Shown one piece after another: positions 26,724-35,237 of a DNA stretch of 64,000 nt (positions within the stretch are counted from its first letter, which is position 1; each line of letters starts with the position of its first letter). The notes beneath the pieces were generated by a model that was given only the letters and a program-made list of their open reading frames with translations, made no database searches and had not been told where the DNA came from. This DNA is from Prevotella sp. tf2-5 (GTDB lineage: Bacteria > Bacteroidota > Bacteroidia > Bacteroidales > Bacteroidaceae), in assembly GCF_900115435.1 (NCBI RefSeq), contig NZ_FOWK01000004.1, forward strand, positions 124,001 to 188,000, read 5' to 3'. The position numbers were made by a program, and so were the translations under genes.

Positions 26724-27161
26724 ATGGCAAGTATTAGAAACATTAAGAAAAGTAACAAGTATCAAACTGTCGATTACTCAGATTTCTCACATGAGGAGTA
26801 CCAGAATCTCCTTCATAGTGGGAGTAAAGTTGAACCAAGGAAAAAAGCTGCGCAAGAACTTTTGAACTACCTTTGTGACAAATATGGAATTCCACGTTGC
26901 CCAATATTTGTCTTTAATACGACATACGACCCCAAATTTGGATTCACATGTATGGGATTATATCAAGGAGTTAAAGAAGGAATTACCCTTTGGAACAATC
27001 GTCACTATATGGTTCCATGTGACATCAGAACCTTCATCAATACACTTCTTCATGAATTTATGCATCACTATGACTATTATTATTTGAGATTACCAGATTC
27101 TGTTCATTGTAAAGGATTTGAATCAAGAATAAGGGACTTGAGGAGGAAACTTGCGAGTTAA
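26724..27161 (+). CDS. SprT-like zinc metalloprotease-fold protein
   Basis: 145 residues. The zincin signature LLHEFMHHYD gives metal ligands His110 and His114 with catalytic Glu111. A third ligand is probably His128 in LPDSVHCKGFESR. A short HEXXH protein ending in a helical tail resembles the SprT/Wss1 group, some of which cut proteins crosslinked to DNA. The match is looser than for the zincin at 53330-53710. It is monocistronic or leads into the sigma-factor gene, though a hairpin overlaps its 3' end. The protease activity is inferred from the motif. Confidence 0.78.
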   Translation: MASIRNIKKSNKYQTVDYSDFSHEEYQNLLHSGSKVEPRKKAAQELLNYLCDKYGIPRCPIFVFNTTYDPKFGFTCMGLYQGVKEGITLWNNRHYMVPCDIRTFINTLLHEFMHHYDYYYLRLPDSVHCKGFESRIRDLRRKLAS

Positions 27162-27172
27162 TTCTCGCTTTT
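27153..27172 (+). terminator. terminator overlapping the zincin stop codon
   Basis: GCGAG and CTCGC pair around TTAATT and are followed by TTTTCTC. The hairpin includes the TAA stop of the zincin gene. Confidence 0.55.
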
Positions 27173-27187
27173 CTCCCAATCCTTATC

Positions 27188-27236
27188 GCTATACGTATAT
27201 AATGGAGGCATGTGTGTTTATATTATAGTAACTTTG
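27188..27236 (+). promoter_or_regulatory. cargo-regulon promoter: GCTATA-CG-TATATA operator plus TAACTTTG
   Basis: The palindrome at 27188-27201 and TAACTTTG at 27229-27236 are 27 bp apart. It drives the RpoD-like sigma-factor gene, which places that gene inside the regulon. Confidence 0.75.
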
Positions 27237-27265
27237 CAACCCAAAAAGTATAAGATAGTAGAAAT

Positions 27266-28138
27266 ATGAGACAACTGAAGATTAACAAAAGCATTACCCC
27301 TCGTTCTGAGCAGTCACTCGACAAGTACCTTTCTGAGATTAGTCGTGTTCCTTTGGTGTCAACTGAAGAAGAAGTATTACTTGCCCAAGCCATTCATGCG
27401 GGAGGAAAGAAAGGTGAAATTGCCAAAGACAAGCTTGTTAAAGCCAATTTGCGCTTTGTGGTATCTGTTGCTAAACAATATCAGAACCAAGGTGTTTCCC
27501 TTACAGACCTGATTAGTGAAGGAAATATTGGACTTATAACAGCTGCTAATAAGTTTGATGAAACACGTGGTTTCAAGTTTATCTCCTATGCCATCTGGTG
27601 GATTCGTCAAAGCATCCTTCAGGCCATCGCAGAGTACAGCAATATGGTACGCAGGCCCCAGAGTCAGATTGCCATCAGCAACAAGATCAAGAATGCCACG
27701 AATGAATTTATTCAGAAACAGCAACGTTACCCGTCTGCAGAGGAGTTGAGTGACATTATTTCTTTGGAAATTGACAAGATTGAAAAGGCCATTCAAGGTG
27801 AAGCACATGTTGCCAGTATTGATGCTCCCATTTCTGAAGATGAGGGAACAACGGTAGCTGATATGATGTCGTCCTCCTCAGAGTATGCAACTGACCGAAA
27901 GGTTGACCATGACTCCATGTGTAGCGACCTGATGCAAGTGTTGTGTACCGTCCTCAATGATAGGGAAAGAACTATTGTCATCCAAAGTTTTGGCATTGGA
28001 TGTCAAGAGAGGGCACTCGACGATATTGGCTACGATATGGGACTTACCCGTGAACGTGTCCGTCAGATCCGTGAGCGTGGTCTGGACAAGATGCGCAAAA
28101 GCAGCAAGTCAAGATTTCTTCTCAGGCACTTAGGTTGA
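27266..28138 (+). CDS. RpoD-like sigma-70 factor (accessory copy)
   Basis: 290 residues with the same architecture as the Bacteroidetes primary sigma factor: the N-terminal MRQLKINKSITPRSEQSLDKYL, region 1.2/2 (KANLRFVVSVAKQYQNQGVSLTDLISEGNIGLITAANKFDETRGFKFISYAIWWIRQSI), region 3, and region 4 HTH (LDDIGYDMGLTRERVRQIRERGLDKMRKSSKSR). Region 2.3-2.4 is well conserved, so it should read promoters like the housekeeping factor. Regions 3 and 4.1 are diverged (CTVLNDRERTIVIQSFGIGCQERA). It starts a probable operon with the phosphoesterase 17 bp downstream and is a likely driver of the island. It is unlikely to be the only rpoD of the cell. Confidence 0.9.
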   Translation: MRQLKINKSITPRSEQSLDKYLSEISRVPLVSTEEEVLLAQAIHAGGKKGEIAKDKLVKANLRFVVSVAKQYQNQGVSLTDLISEGNIGLITAANKFDETRGFKFISYAIWWIRQSILQAIAEYSNMVRRPQSQIAISNKIKNATNEFIQKQQRYPSAEELSDIISLEIDKIEKAIQGEAHVASIDAPISEDEGTTVADMMSSSSEYATDRKVDHDSMCSDLMQVLCTVLNDRERTIVIQSFGIGCQERALDDIGYDMGLTRERVRQIRERGLDKMRKSSKSRFLLRHLG

Positions 28139-28155
28139 ATTGTTTGCATAAGATA

Positions 28156-28911
28156 ATGAATAAGAAAATACTGATTATTCCAGATGTTCATGGCCGTACT
28201 TTTTGGAAGTCGGCCTTGAGATCTGGTGACTACGAGAAAATTGTGTTTCTTGGAGACTACACTGATCCCTATGAAATGGAGGACATTACGAATCGTGAGG
28301 CTCTTAAGAACTTCAAATCCATCATAGCCTTCAAGCAGCAGAACCCTGAAAAAGTCGTTTTGCTGTTGGGTAATCATGACCTTCATTACTATTCTGAGTA
28401 TTATTATGAACTTGCCGGTGGTGTCAGGTATGATCCTGTTTCTGCCGTTTCCCTTCAGCGTTTATTCTCAAAATATCATAGTTGTTTTCAACTAGCATGG
28501 GAAACAGATTGGGGCAATAAACACTATCTGTTTTCGCACGCAGGTATCACGCAGAGCTGGCTTAAGCGGAATGTGGAACTGATTAGGAAACCGGACGCAA
28601 GGCATTTGAATCGCCTTCTTCATTCCAATGAGGGTCTGGAATCTTTGGCACAAGTAGGTGAAATGCGTTGGGGTGATTATCCCAGCGGTAGTATGGTATG
28701 GGCTGATGTTGAAGAATTGCTCGTCTCGAATCCCTTATTTGGTATTTACCAGATTGTTGGGCACACTATGCAGTTTGATGGGCCGATTATCACAGAAGAC
28801 CTTGCATGTCTTGACTGTCGTGCAGCATTTTCGCTCAACGAAATGGGAAAAATTGAATTGGTTACAGAACTGACCTCTTATGAGGATGTTATCACCTCTT
28901 TTACGAGCTAA
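28156..28911 (+). CDS. calcineurin-like metallophosphoesterase
   Basis: 251 residues. The dinuclear metal-site motifs are all present: IIPDVHGR, FLGDYTDPYE, LLGNHDLHY, a middle FSHAG and C-terminal IVGHTMQFDG. The family hydrolyses phosphodiesters or phosphomonoesters, including dinucleoside polyphosphates and ADP-ribose in some branches; the substrate here is unknown. I chose the ATG at 28156 rather than a TTG inside the sigma-factor stop. Co-transcription with the sigma factor and the next-door PARG gene suggests a link to NAD or ADP-ribose, but this is contextual only. Confidence 0.88.
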   Translation: MNKKILIIPDVHGRTFWKSALRSGDYEKIVFLGDYTDPYEMEDITNREALKNFKSIIAFKQQNPEKVVLLLGNHDLHYYSEYYYELAGGVRYDPVSAVSLQRLFSKYHSCFQLAWETDWGNKHYLFSHAGITQSWLKRNVELIRKPDARHLNRLLHSNEGLESLAQVGEMRWGDYPSGSMVWADVEELLVSNPLFGIYQIVGHTMQFDGPIITEDLACLDCRAAFSLNEMGKIELVTELTSYEDVITSFTS

Positions 28912-28937
28912 TTCTTGGTATTTTGATTTATTATTTG

Positions 28938-28945
28938 TAGTTTTG
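28938..28945 (+). promoter_or_regulatory. -7 box TAGTTTTG before the PARG gene
   Basis: A TAnnTTTG element 19 bases before the macrodomain gene. No KTATA-N2-TATAm palindrome is present at the expected place, so this gene is not an obvious regulon member. Confidence 0.5.
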
Positions 28946-28963
28946 CAAACAAAAAGTAGAAAT

Positions 28964-29911
28964 ATGACAACAGACAATTACCCCTCATGGGATGCAAAGG
29001 CATGGCTCGCAGAGTTTGAGCCATCCAAAATGGTACAGGGTGGCACTCGCCCTGTAAGAGCCAAAGTCTTCCAGTCGACTTTGGAAATAGTAACTAAAGG
29101 TGGTTATAAGGCTCCTTCTGGAATAACTATACGATTTGACAACCTCCATAATGGAAAGACACTTCGAGATAATGTCTTTTGTGAAAAGGAGATCTCGTTG
29201 AAAAATGTAGAGCACAAATATACTACAGAGTACAAAGTTGTCAATCAAGATTGTTTGGCATATGCCAAGACTCTCTTTGATCAAGATTATACAGACGACC
29301 TTTGTGTACTCAATATGGCCAGTCCCAAGAATCCTGGAGGTGGAGTATATGGTGGTGCTGGCGCACAGGAAGAATACCTTTTCCGTTGCTCAGATTATTT
29401 CCGTTTCCTTTTCCAATATGCAGATCCTGCAATGTTTGATTGCGAGAAGGAATATGGAATCCCCCACAATCCACATCACTCTTATCCATTGAAAAGGAAT
29501 TATGGTGGCGTGTACTCTCATGGTGTTACAGTTTTCCGCGATACCGAAGCAAACGGCTATGCATTGTTAGATAACCCTTGGCAGGTGAATTTTGTAGCTG
29601 TCGCAGCAATTAATATAAGAAGGTTTATGAATGGTAGAACAACCATACCGGATAATTTCATTCCCTCAACTCTCAACCTTATTCGTACCATCTTACGAAT
29701 TGCATACAATAACGGCCAGCGCAGACTAGTGCTTGGGGCTTTTGGTTGCGGAGCTTTTGCCAATCCACCCAAGCACATGGCTCAACTGTTCAAGCAGGTC
29801 TTTGAAGAGCCAGAGTTCCAGGGACTTTTCCGTGAGATTCATTTTGCCATCATCGAGGATCATAACTCCCATGGTCAAAACTATAATGCATTTAAAGAAG
29901 TGTTTGGATAA
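28964..29911 (+). CDS. PARG-type macrodomain protein (TIGR02452/DUF2263)
   Basis: 315 residues of the microbial poly(ADP-ribose) glycohydrolase-like family. The macrodomain's ADP-ribose loop is NMASPKNPGGGVYGGAGAQEE, where GGG (about 125-127) and QEE (about 135-137) are the PARG catalytic signature with two acidic residues. YGGVYSHGVTVFRD and LVLGAFGCGAFANPPKHMAQLFKQVF are the diphosphate-binding strand and loop. It should remove ADP-ribose or poly(ADP-ribose) from macromolecules. The start at ATG 28964 follows its -7 box. It lies between the phosphoesterase gene and a small zinc-binding protein. Confidence 0.92.
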   Translation: MTTDNYPSWDAKAWLAEFEPSKMVQGGTRPVRAKVFQSTLEIVTKGGYKAPSGITIRFDNLHNGKTLRDNVFCEKEISLKNVEHKYTTEYKVVNQDCLAYAKTLFDQDYTDDLCVLNMASPKNPGGGVYGGAGAQEEYLFRCSDYFRFLFQYADPAMFDCEKEYGIPHNPHHSYPLKRNYGGVYSHGVTVFRDTEANGYALLDNPWQVNFVAVAAINIRRFMNGRTTIPDNFIPSTLNLIRTILRIAYNNGQRRLVLGAFGCGAFANPPKHMAQLFKQVFEEPEFQGLFREIHFAIIEDHNSHGQNYNAFKEVFG

Positions 29912-29928
29912 TTAAAACTCAATAGCTT

Positions 29929-30114
29929 ATGTTGGTTACATGTCAATGTTGTCATAGAACAATGTCAGATAAAGGACATTGGTTCGTTTGTGATTCCTGT
30001 GGGTATCGTATTTGCCCATCATGTCTTTCCAGTCATAGTGGCCCGTTCAGTTCAGGTGGATATAAATGTAGTCAGTGTGCTTGGGGACATATGAAAGATG
30101 TATGGAATTGGTAA
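29929..30114 (+). CDS. small zinc-ribbon protein
   Basis: 61 residues with four CxxC-like pairs: CQCCHRTM, CDSCGYRICPSC, and CSQC. Ten cysteines and a histidine in so short a protein imply two bound zinc ions, as in RING/treble-clef or double zinc-ribbon folds. It is 17 bp after the PARG gene and probably co-transcribed. It could be an adaptor that recruits the macrodomain protein. The function is unknown. Confidence 0.75.
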   Translation: MLVTCQCCHRTMSDKGHWFVCDSCGYRICPSCLSSHSGPFSSGGYKCSQCAWGHMKDVWNW

Positions 30115-30122
30115 TAAATAAA

Positions 30123-30153
30123 GGACGGTGGAGTCTCAACGACTGCACCGTCC
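30123..30153. terminator. hairpin between converging transcripts
   Basis: GGACGGTG (30123-30130) pairs with CACCGTCC (30146-30153), just after the zinc-ribbon gene. There is no T-tract, so termination is a guess. The remaining sequence up to 30270 shows nothing else. Confidence 0.45.
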
Positions 30154-30270
30154 GTAGACATATAAAGGAAGGTTTAGTCTTTCCTATCCGATAAATCTGG
30201 ACAACTCACAGATGATTGGAATAGTTACGACGTTCCCATAATAATGATAGTATGATATTCCGCTGAATAC

Positions 30271-30987
30271 CTATTTTGTTATTATTTCTATCTTCCCGTT
30301 GAGGAATGGTTTCCATTCATCGGCTCCGAAATCCCCCTCCACAAATACCGTATCGCCAGGAGCAACGGTCTGGTTCCAGTGTTCCATCAGTGTCTCGTTG
30401 CGACTCGTACTTGGTTTAATCATCCTGCTCAACTTATCCATCGGCTCAAATGCCGGACCTGGCATATGGTGAGCTTTCTCTTCCTCCTTACGAGGACGTT
30501 CCATCCATGCCTTTAGTTCCGTCATGCAACCTTCGAGTGAAGTATGGATATTTTCTACTCCATAGTACTTTGCCATACGCCGCAGATGATGAATACCAGC
30601 CATGTCATCACCATTCTCATTCTTGAACTCGGGATCAATACCGATGATTACCCTATGCCCACGCGCCAGATTCTCTGCCATCTCCAATCTGGTGGTGATG
30701 GCATAATAACGCCAAGGCTTCATAGGACGGGCCTGAGGCGGAATCCAGAATAAAATCACGTCGCACATGCGCAGGCCAAAGGTTTCCCAGTTCACCTGAT
30801 AGGTACCCGTCACAAATCGATCTGTCTTACGGGGATTCAGGAATGTAATGTCATCAATACCAACCTTTGCAGCCACCTTGGGAGCCTGAGCCTGCCAAGA
30901 TGGTGCGCCATTCATCGGGCCTGCCAGAAATACAGTCCACTGAGTTTTCTCAGTCACTGGCGTCGGGGATTTAATAACTTCAATCAT
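30271..30987 (-). CDS. nucleoside 2-deoxyribosyltransferase-like protein
   Basis: 238 residues. The first 150 match the deoxyribosyltransferase/DNPH1-like Rossmann fold: VFLAGPMNGAPSWQAQ (nucleotide-binding GPM), TFLNPRK, WETFGLRMCDVILFWIPPQ and AITTRLEMAENLARG, where the acidic residue in TRLEM could be the nucleophile. These enzymes cut or swap N-glycosidic bonds of deoxynucleosides, and relatives act on NAD-like substrates. The C-terminal 90 residues form a separate small beta-rich extension (VFVEGDFGADEWKPFLNGK). It is transcribed divergently from the ART-like gene from a promoter carrying the regulon palindrome. Confidence 0.82.
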   Translation of the reverse strand: MIEVIKSPTPVTEKTQWTVFLAGPMNGAPSWQAQAPKVAAKVGIDDITFLNPRKTDRFVTGTYQVNWETFGLRMCDVILFWIPPQARPMKPWRYYAITTRLEMAENLARGHRVIIGIDPEFKNENGDDMAGIHHLRRMAKYYGVENIHTSLEGCMTELKAWMERPRKEEEKAHHMPGPAFEPMDKLSRMIKPSTSRNETLMEHWNQTVAPGDTVFVEGDFGADEWKPFLNGKIEIITK

Positions 30988-31009
30988 GCAATTAAATAGT
31001 TTGATGACG

Positions 31010-31077
31010 CAAAAGTACGAAAAATAATCAAAAGTTGCTCTTTATTATACTTATAATCGATTTTTTTCGTATATTTG
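31010..31077. promoter_or_regulatory. divergent cargo-regulon promoter: ATTATA-CT-TATAAT
   Basis: The palindrome at 31044-31057 lies 26 bp from the minus-strand -7 box TACTTTTG (31010-31017) of the deoxyribosyltransferase-like gene. It lies only 12 bp from the plus-strand TATATTTG (31070-31077) of the ART-like gene. One bound protein could thus affect the two directions differently. Confidence 0.65.
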
Positions 31078-31100
31078 CATCAATTTTAATGGCTTGTTAT

Positions 31101-31706
31101 ATGGAAATATTTTATCATGGCACATCAGTGCTTTTCAAGAAGTTTGATATTGCCCATGCTTTGGAAGGCGATGGCAAGGCGAAATTTGGTTTTGGTACTT
31201 ATGTCACAGAGTCATATACATCTGCTGCGCACTATGCTTACAATAAGAAGCGTCCAGAGAACAAAGACTATTATGTTTATACCCTTGAGATTCCCGATAT
31301 GACAGAAGATAACTATCTGTTCTCCTGTCGCCCTGTTCATCCATCTATCATTGGACGTACTGAAAAGGTTCTTGGCGAGCAGATTCCTGCTGAAGCAACT
31401 ACTGTTGGCAAGTATTTCCGTAAATATGTTGGTAATCGACTTACAGGTAAAGAGGGTACTGTAAAGAAACTCATTGGTAGTGCAGACCTCGATTCAGAAA
31501 AGGCTGCTGCTAAATTCTTCAGCGAGATAGGTCTTGAATATTTTGCATGGCCACAGGCACAGACTAACCCTGATGGCTTGACAAATAGAGTTGTCTTGAA
31601 CATTGACAAGATTCGCATTGTTCGCATCGACAAGGTGGAGCTTGACCCGAAGAAGTTCCAGCTCGTAGAAGGTTCCCCAAAAGAAATTCCGTTTGACAGT
31701 TTCTAA
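31101..31706 (+). CDS. ADP-ribosyltransferase-like (ART-fold) protein
   Basis: 201 residues. The start MEIFYHGTSVLFKKFD has the H-G-T motif of the ADP-ribosyltransferase/KptA-like fold. FGFGTYVTESYTSAAHYA supplies the strand with an aromatic residue and the helix, and VYTLEIPD follows. A third motif with a typical Glu is not clearly recognised near NRVVLNIDK, so catalysis is uncertain. It is followed after 13 bp by a NADAR gene, suggesting a modifier and eraser pair. I used the ATG at 31101 because a start at 31089 would leave almost no leader after the -7 box. The family call is moderate. Confidence 0.65.
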   Translation: MEIFYHGTSVLFKKFDIAHALEGDGKAKFGFGTYVTESYTSAAHYAYNKKRPENKDYYVYTLEIPDMTEDNYLFSCRPVHPSIIGRTEKVLGEQIPAEATTVGKYFRKYVGNRLTGKEGTVKKLIGSADLDSEKAAAKFFSEIGLEYFAWPQAQTNPDGLTNRVVLNIDKIRIVRIDKVELDPKKFQLVEGSPKEIPFDSF

Positions 31707-31718
31707 AATCTAGATAGT

Positions 31719-32297
31719 ATGAACTTCTACAGTATAGCCCCATTTATTCAGGAATTCTATCCTGAATATTATTCCATAGAGACGTACCCTGTTTCTGAGT
31801 GTGTTGCCATCCGTAAGGTGAAAGAGTTTTGGGGTATTTTGGGAAATTTCGCTCCCACACCTATTGTTATTAATAATGTGACGTTCAAAACTTCAGAGCT
31901 GTTGTTCCAGCTTATGAAATTCAAAGACGAAGAGCCAGTGAAGGCAGTCTTCAGTGCTAATAATCCCAAGATGACCACCAAGCATTGGGAAAAGACCCAC
32001 CGTCGAGAAGACTGGGGTAAGATCATCGTTGATGCCATGAAGTTCTGTCTTACAAAGAAGTACGAACAAAGTGAGGATTTCCGTAAGGAACTGGAGCGCT
32101 CTAAAGGTAAATACATTGTCGAAGACCAGACATCCTTCCCCAAAAAGACTCCAGACACCTGGGGTGTCAAACAACAAGGTGACAACTATGTCGGTCCAAA
32201 CCTCTTAGGTCGACTCCTGATGGAACTTCGCGACAACGGGAAATTGGAATATAAACTCCCTGATGACGCTTTTACGTTCCTTCAGTATCTGAAGTAG
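31719..32297 (+). CDS. NADAR domain protein 1 (YbiA-like)
   Basis: 192 residues of the NADAR/YbiA family. Conserved blocks are EFWGILGNFAPTPI (NF motif), TSELLFQLMKF (with the key Glu), TPDTWGVKQQG (DxWG) and VGPNLLGRLLMELR (GxNxLGxxLMxxR). NADAR proteins are known to remove ADP-ribose from nucleic acids, including guanine bases modified by DarT-type toxins. Position 13 bp after the ART-like gene supports a reversal or immunity function. Its stop region overlaps the end of the converging gene by 26 bp. Confidence 0.88.
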   Translation: MNFYSIAPFIQEFYPEYYSIETYPVSECVAIRKVKEFWGILGNFAPTPIVINNVTFKTSELLFQLMKFKDEEPVKAVFSANNPKMTTKHWEKTHRREDWGKIIVDAMKFCLTKKYEQSEDFRKELERSKGKYIVEDQTSFPKKTPDTWGVKQQGDNYVGPNLLGRLLMELRDNGKLEYKLPDDAFTFLQYLK

Positions 32298-32934
32298 ATT
32301 TGGGTGGACGTTTAAGTTTTCTCCACTTCCCTCCAACAGGTGAATGCCTTTTCATATATAGACGCGTAGATTCATCCAGACACATATCAAAAACATCTTT
32401 GATAGTGTTCATATAAACGTCACTCCAACCCTCTGCTTTGGGGAAAACAAGTTTGTACGCATGAATGTCTTCCACATAATGTTCTATAATGTCAAGGAAT
32501 TCCCGAAATTGACCATACATTTCTTCTTTATTACTATCCGAGAACTGATCGAAGACTATCATCTTTCGTTTTGACCATAACCTTCCCTTATAATATATAT
32601 GGGGGTAACTAAAGCGGCAACGTTCCATTTTATTAAAGAGGTCTGGATGCCTTTCATCTGAAGAACCGAATTGTATTCTCCCTTTCTGGTCAAGATAATA
32701 CACAAAGGGCATGGCATCATCATCATTCCAGTCGAGTTTGATTTTGGCAGGCCCCAGTTGCCCCCAGAATCGATAGTAAACCCTAACCTTATCAGAACTA
32801 ACAACACCTTTGCCAGCCATGTTAAAATCACAACTAAACTTATACTCCGTCTTCTTCATAAACTCCTCCAACGTAACATAATTATCCATTTTTCCTGTTA
32901 TGTCTATAACTTTGATAATTCCTATATTATTCAT
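32272..32934 (-). CDS. unrecognised protein, last gene of the minus-strand cargo operon
   Basis: 220 residues, not recognised. It begins MNNIGIIKVIDITGKMDNYVTLEEFM and carries a beta-rich N-terminus, a central helical stretch (EEMYGQFREFLDIIEHYVEDIHAYKLVFP) and a basic C-terminus (KRHSPVGGKWRKLKRPPKS). The ATG at 32934 overlaps the previous stop as ATGA, so it is translationally coupled to the helicase-LRR gene. Its 3' end converges on the NADAR gene with a 26-bp overlap. No function can be assigned. Confidence 0.75.
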   Translation of the reverse strand: MNNIGIIKVIDITGKMDNYVTLEEFMKKTEYKFSCDFNMAGKGVVSSDKVRVYYRFWGQLGPAKIKLDWNDDDAMPFVYYLDQKGRIQFGSSDERHPDLFNKMERCRFSYPHIYYKGRLWSKRKMIVFDQFSDSNKEEMYGQFREFLDIIEHYVEDIHAYKLVFPKAEGWSDVYMNTIKDVFDMCLDESTRLYMKRHSPVGGKWRKLKRPPKSTSDTEGT

Positions 32935-35213
32935 TTTTCTAGTTTGGGACAATTCCAAAATGTTTGAGAAGTAACTCCCGTAACTCCACCTTGGAAATCA
33001 ATTCTTCTAAGATTAATATCGGAAGCGAAAGTATCAGCAGAGGTCAGCTCTACATACTGGTTTACAGTTATTGTTTCAACAAATGGATTACCACCGAAGT
33101 CGGCAATACGCTTGACATCTTCTGATACAACATAGTTTTTCTGCTGAGTCCAGCAACACAGCAGCTCTTGGTTCTTATCGTCAATCAGCGCGTCATTCTC
33201 CACATGGTATCCTTCTGCATGACAGACAACGCCTTCAAAACCTTCGTGTGCACTTACTATACCATAGTCAATACTTTTTACTGTATCAGGAATTACAAGA
33301 CGCTTTAAATGATTACACCCCCAGAAAGCCCAATGACCAATGTTGGTAATATTTTCGTGGATGTCAATCTCTTTTATACCGCTGCAATAAAACAACTCAG
33401 GACTTATATAGTCTATTTGTGAAGGCAGTTTTAGATATCTAAGCACTTCTGTATAGCGGAAAACGCCATCTTCTATTGACTCAATACTTTCAGGCAGATT
33501 TATCTTTTCGAGTTGGCTGCAGCAGTTAAAGGCACCGCCTTTTATTTCTTTTACAGATGAAGGCAGAATTACTTTTTTCAGTTTCCTGCAACTCTCACAC
33601 ATAAATTCAGGCACCTCGGTTATACCTTCTGGCAATTCAATTTCTTCTATTGGACAGCGAATAAATGTGTTAACATCCATCTCACGCAGTGTACTGGGCA
33701 ATTCGATCTTCTTAAGTTTCGCCTCTGGCAGCCAGAAGGAATCCTCCATAATTTCCACTCCTTCAGGGATGGAATACTCCTCACATGTGAAGAGCAAAGG
33801 ATCGACCTTCTTCAATATGCGACCATAATTGCTGTAGGTCACACCCCATTCGTCTGTTTGCTCCTCGTCAAGCAGCATTTTAGCAAAAGGTAGAATGACA
33901 TCTTGGAGAATTACGCTATTATCTCTACCATTACGAGGAATATCAATTACGTTAGGGAAGAACTGAGGAATGAAGCTTCCCCTCAAAAAGTTATATGGAA
34001 TCTCACTTATAAAGAACCCCCAACACTTTCTACGACTTTCTTCTGAAAGATTATCAAACAGATGCTTGTCCAGGTTTTCGAGAGCCATAACGTTCATAAT
34101 ACCTCTTAATACATTCCAAGAGCTGGGATTGATACAAATACGGTGATATTCATGCAGCGTAATTGCATACATTGCACCCAATTCTACACCAATAATCAAA
34201 TCAGGATGATGTCCCTGACACAAAAGTCTTATATATGGCAAATCTTCATCTGGATTACACTCGATATGTGGCACAATAACATTGTCATGAGGAAAACAAG
34301 CCTTTAAGCTATCAGAAATATTGTCCATTAGTCCAGAGCCTTGTAGGAGCAGTATAGTCTTACTTCGTTTGCAAATCTCATCCATAGCTGTAACCATCCG
34401 CAGCGCTTTATTGTAAAGAGAATGTTTCAAATGAACATAAACATTCCTTTCTGTATCATATCTCAAGATGCCTTCTCCCATCTGTTCAAAGCCACGTTTC
34501 GCAATAGTAAGAAGACCGAAGCAAATTCCTTGTTCATTCTTCTCGATAGTCTGAACTTGATAGTGGTCTGGACGATATAAGAATACGGAATAGTCAGAAA
34601 AATCATTAATCGTCATGAATTCCTGATGGTCTGACATTATGGGATAACGATGCTTTTCTTCTGTGCCAGATCCTAACATGGCCGTAGTGATAATAGTAGC
34701 TCGAAGTTCATCAGCTAATTCTCTCAAAGATCTCATGCATACAAATAATTCATCCGCACGATTGTGCTTATAGCAGTCAATAAGTTGAAGGCTGTCGATG
34801 ATAAAGAGTTTCACTCCATGCTCTGATGATAATTTACGCATTCTGTCTCTGAGTTCATCAATTGTAATAGCAGGCTTATCATCAATATATAGAGGTGAAG
34901 CCGTCAATCGAGAAATATGCTCATCGAGTTTCTCCCATTCATCATGGTTAAGTTTGCCATTCAGGATTTTGTCCCCATCAATATCACATACACTGGAAAT
35001 TAGCCGATTCACCAGTTTTACATTGCTCATCTCCATGGAGAAGAATGAACAAGGGATTTTCTCGTCAACGGCAACGTTTTTTGCTATAGATAGTGCCAAC
35101 GAGGTTTTTCCTGTTCTACCTTGTCCTGCAATCACTATCATTTCTGAAGATTTCAGTCCTCCCGTTACTATATCAATTGCGGAGAATCCCGTTTTTATCA
35201 CAATCGTTTCCAT
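32931..35213 (-). CDS. DnaB/RecA-like ATPase fused to BspA-type leucine-rich repeats
   Basis: 760 residues. Residues 1-260 are a DnaB-type RecA core: FSAIDIVTGGLKSSEMIVIAGQGRTGKTSLAL (P-loop 30-37), a probable Walker B at KLFIIDSLQLIDCY, and an arginine/glutamine-rich end that contacts DNA or a neighbour. About 260-470 is an unassigned helical region. About 480-760 is an LRR_5 array (PEGVEIMEDSFWLPEAKLKKIELPSTLREMDVNTF and four or more further units). I know of no standard family joining these. It follows a CHC2-toprim primase in the same operon, so it may act as its helicase with a built-in protein-recognition arm. The ATG at 35213 is preferred over a GTG six bases earlier. Confidence 0.82.
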   Translation of the reverse strand: METIVIKTGFSAIDIVTGGLKSSEMIVIAGQGRTGKTSLALSIAKNVAVDEKIPCSFFSMEMSNVKLVNRLISSVCDIDGDKILNGKLNHDEWEKLDEHISRLTASPLYIDDKPAITIDELRDRMRKLSSEHGVKLFIIDSLQLIDCYKHNRADELFVCMRSLRELADELRATIITTAMLGSGTEEKHRYPIMSDHQEFMTINDFSDYSVFLYRPDHYQVQTIEKNEQGICFGLLTIAKRGFEQMGEGILRYDTERNVYVHLKHSLYNKALRMVTAMDEICKRSKTILLLQGSGLMDNISDSLKACFPHDNVIVPHIECNPDEDLPYIRLLCQGHHPDLIIGVELGAMYAITLHEYHRICINPSSWNVLRGIMNVMALENLDKHLFDNLSEESRRKCWGFFISEIPYNFLRGSFIPQFFPNVIDIPRNGRDNSVILQDVILPFAKMLLDEEQTDEWGVTYSNYGRILKKVDPLLFTCEEYSIPEGVEIMEDSFWLPEAKLKKIELPSTLREMDVNTFIRCPIEEIELPEGITEVPEFMCESCRKLKKVILPSSVKEIKGGAFNCCSQLEKINLPESIESIEDGVFRYTEVLRYLKLPSQIDYISPELFYCSGIKEIDIHENITNIGHWAFWGCNHLKRLVIPDTVKSIDYGIVSAHEGFEGVVCHAEGYHVENDALIDDKNQELLCCWTQQKNYVVSEDVKRIADFGGNPFVETITVNQYVELTSADTFASDINLRRIDFQGGVTGVTSQTFWNCPKLEK

Positions 35214-35237
35214 AATCACTTTGTTTTCAAATTATTT

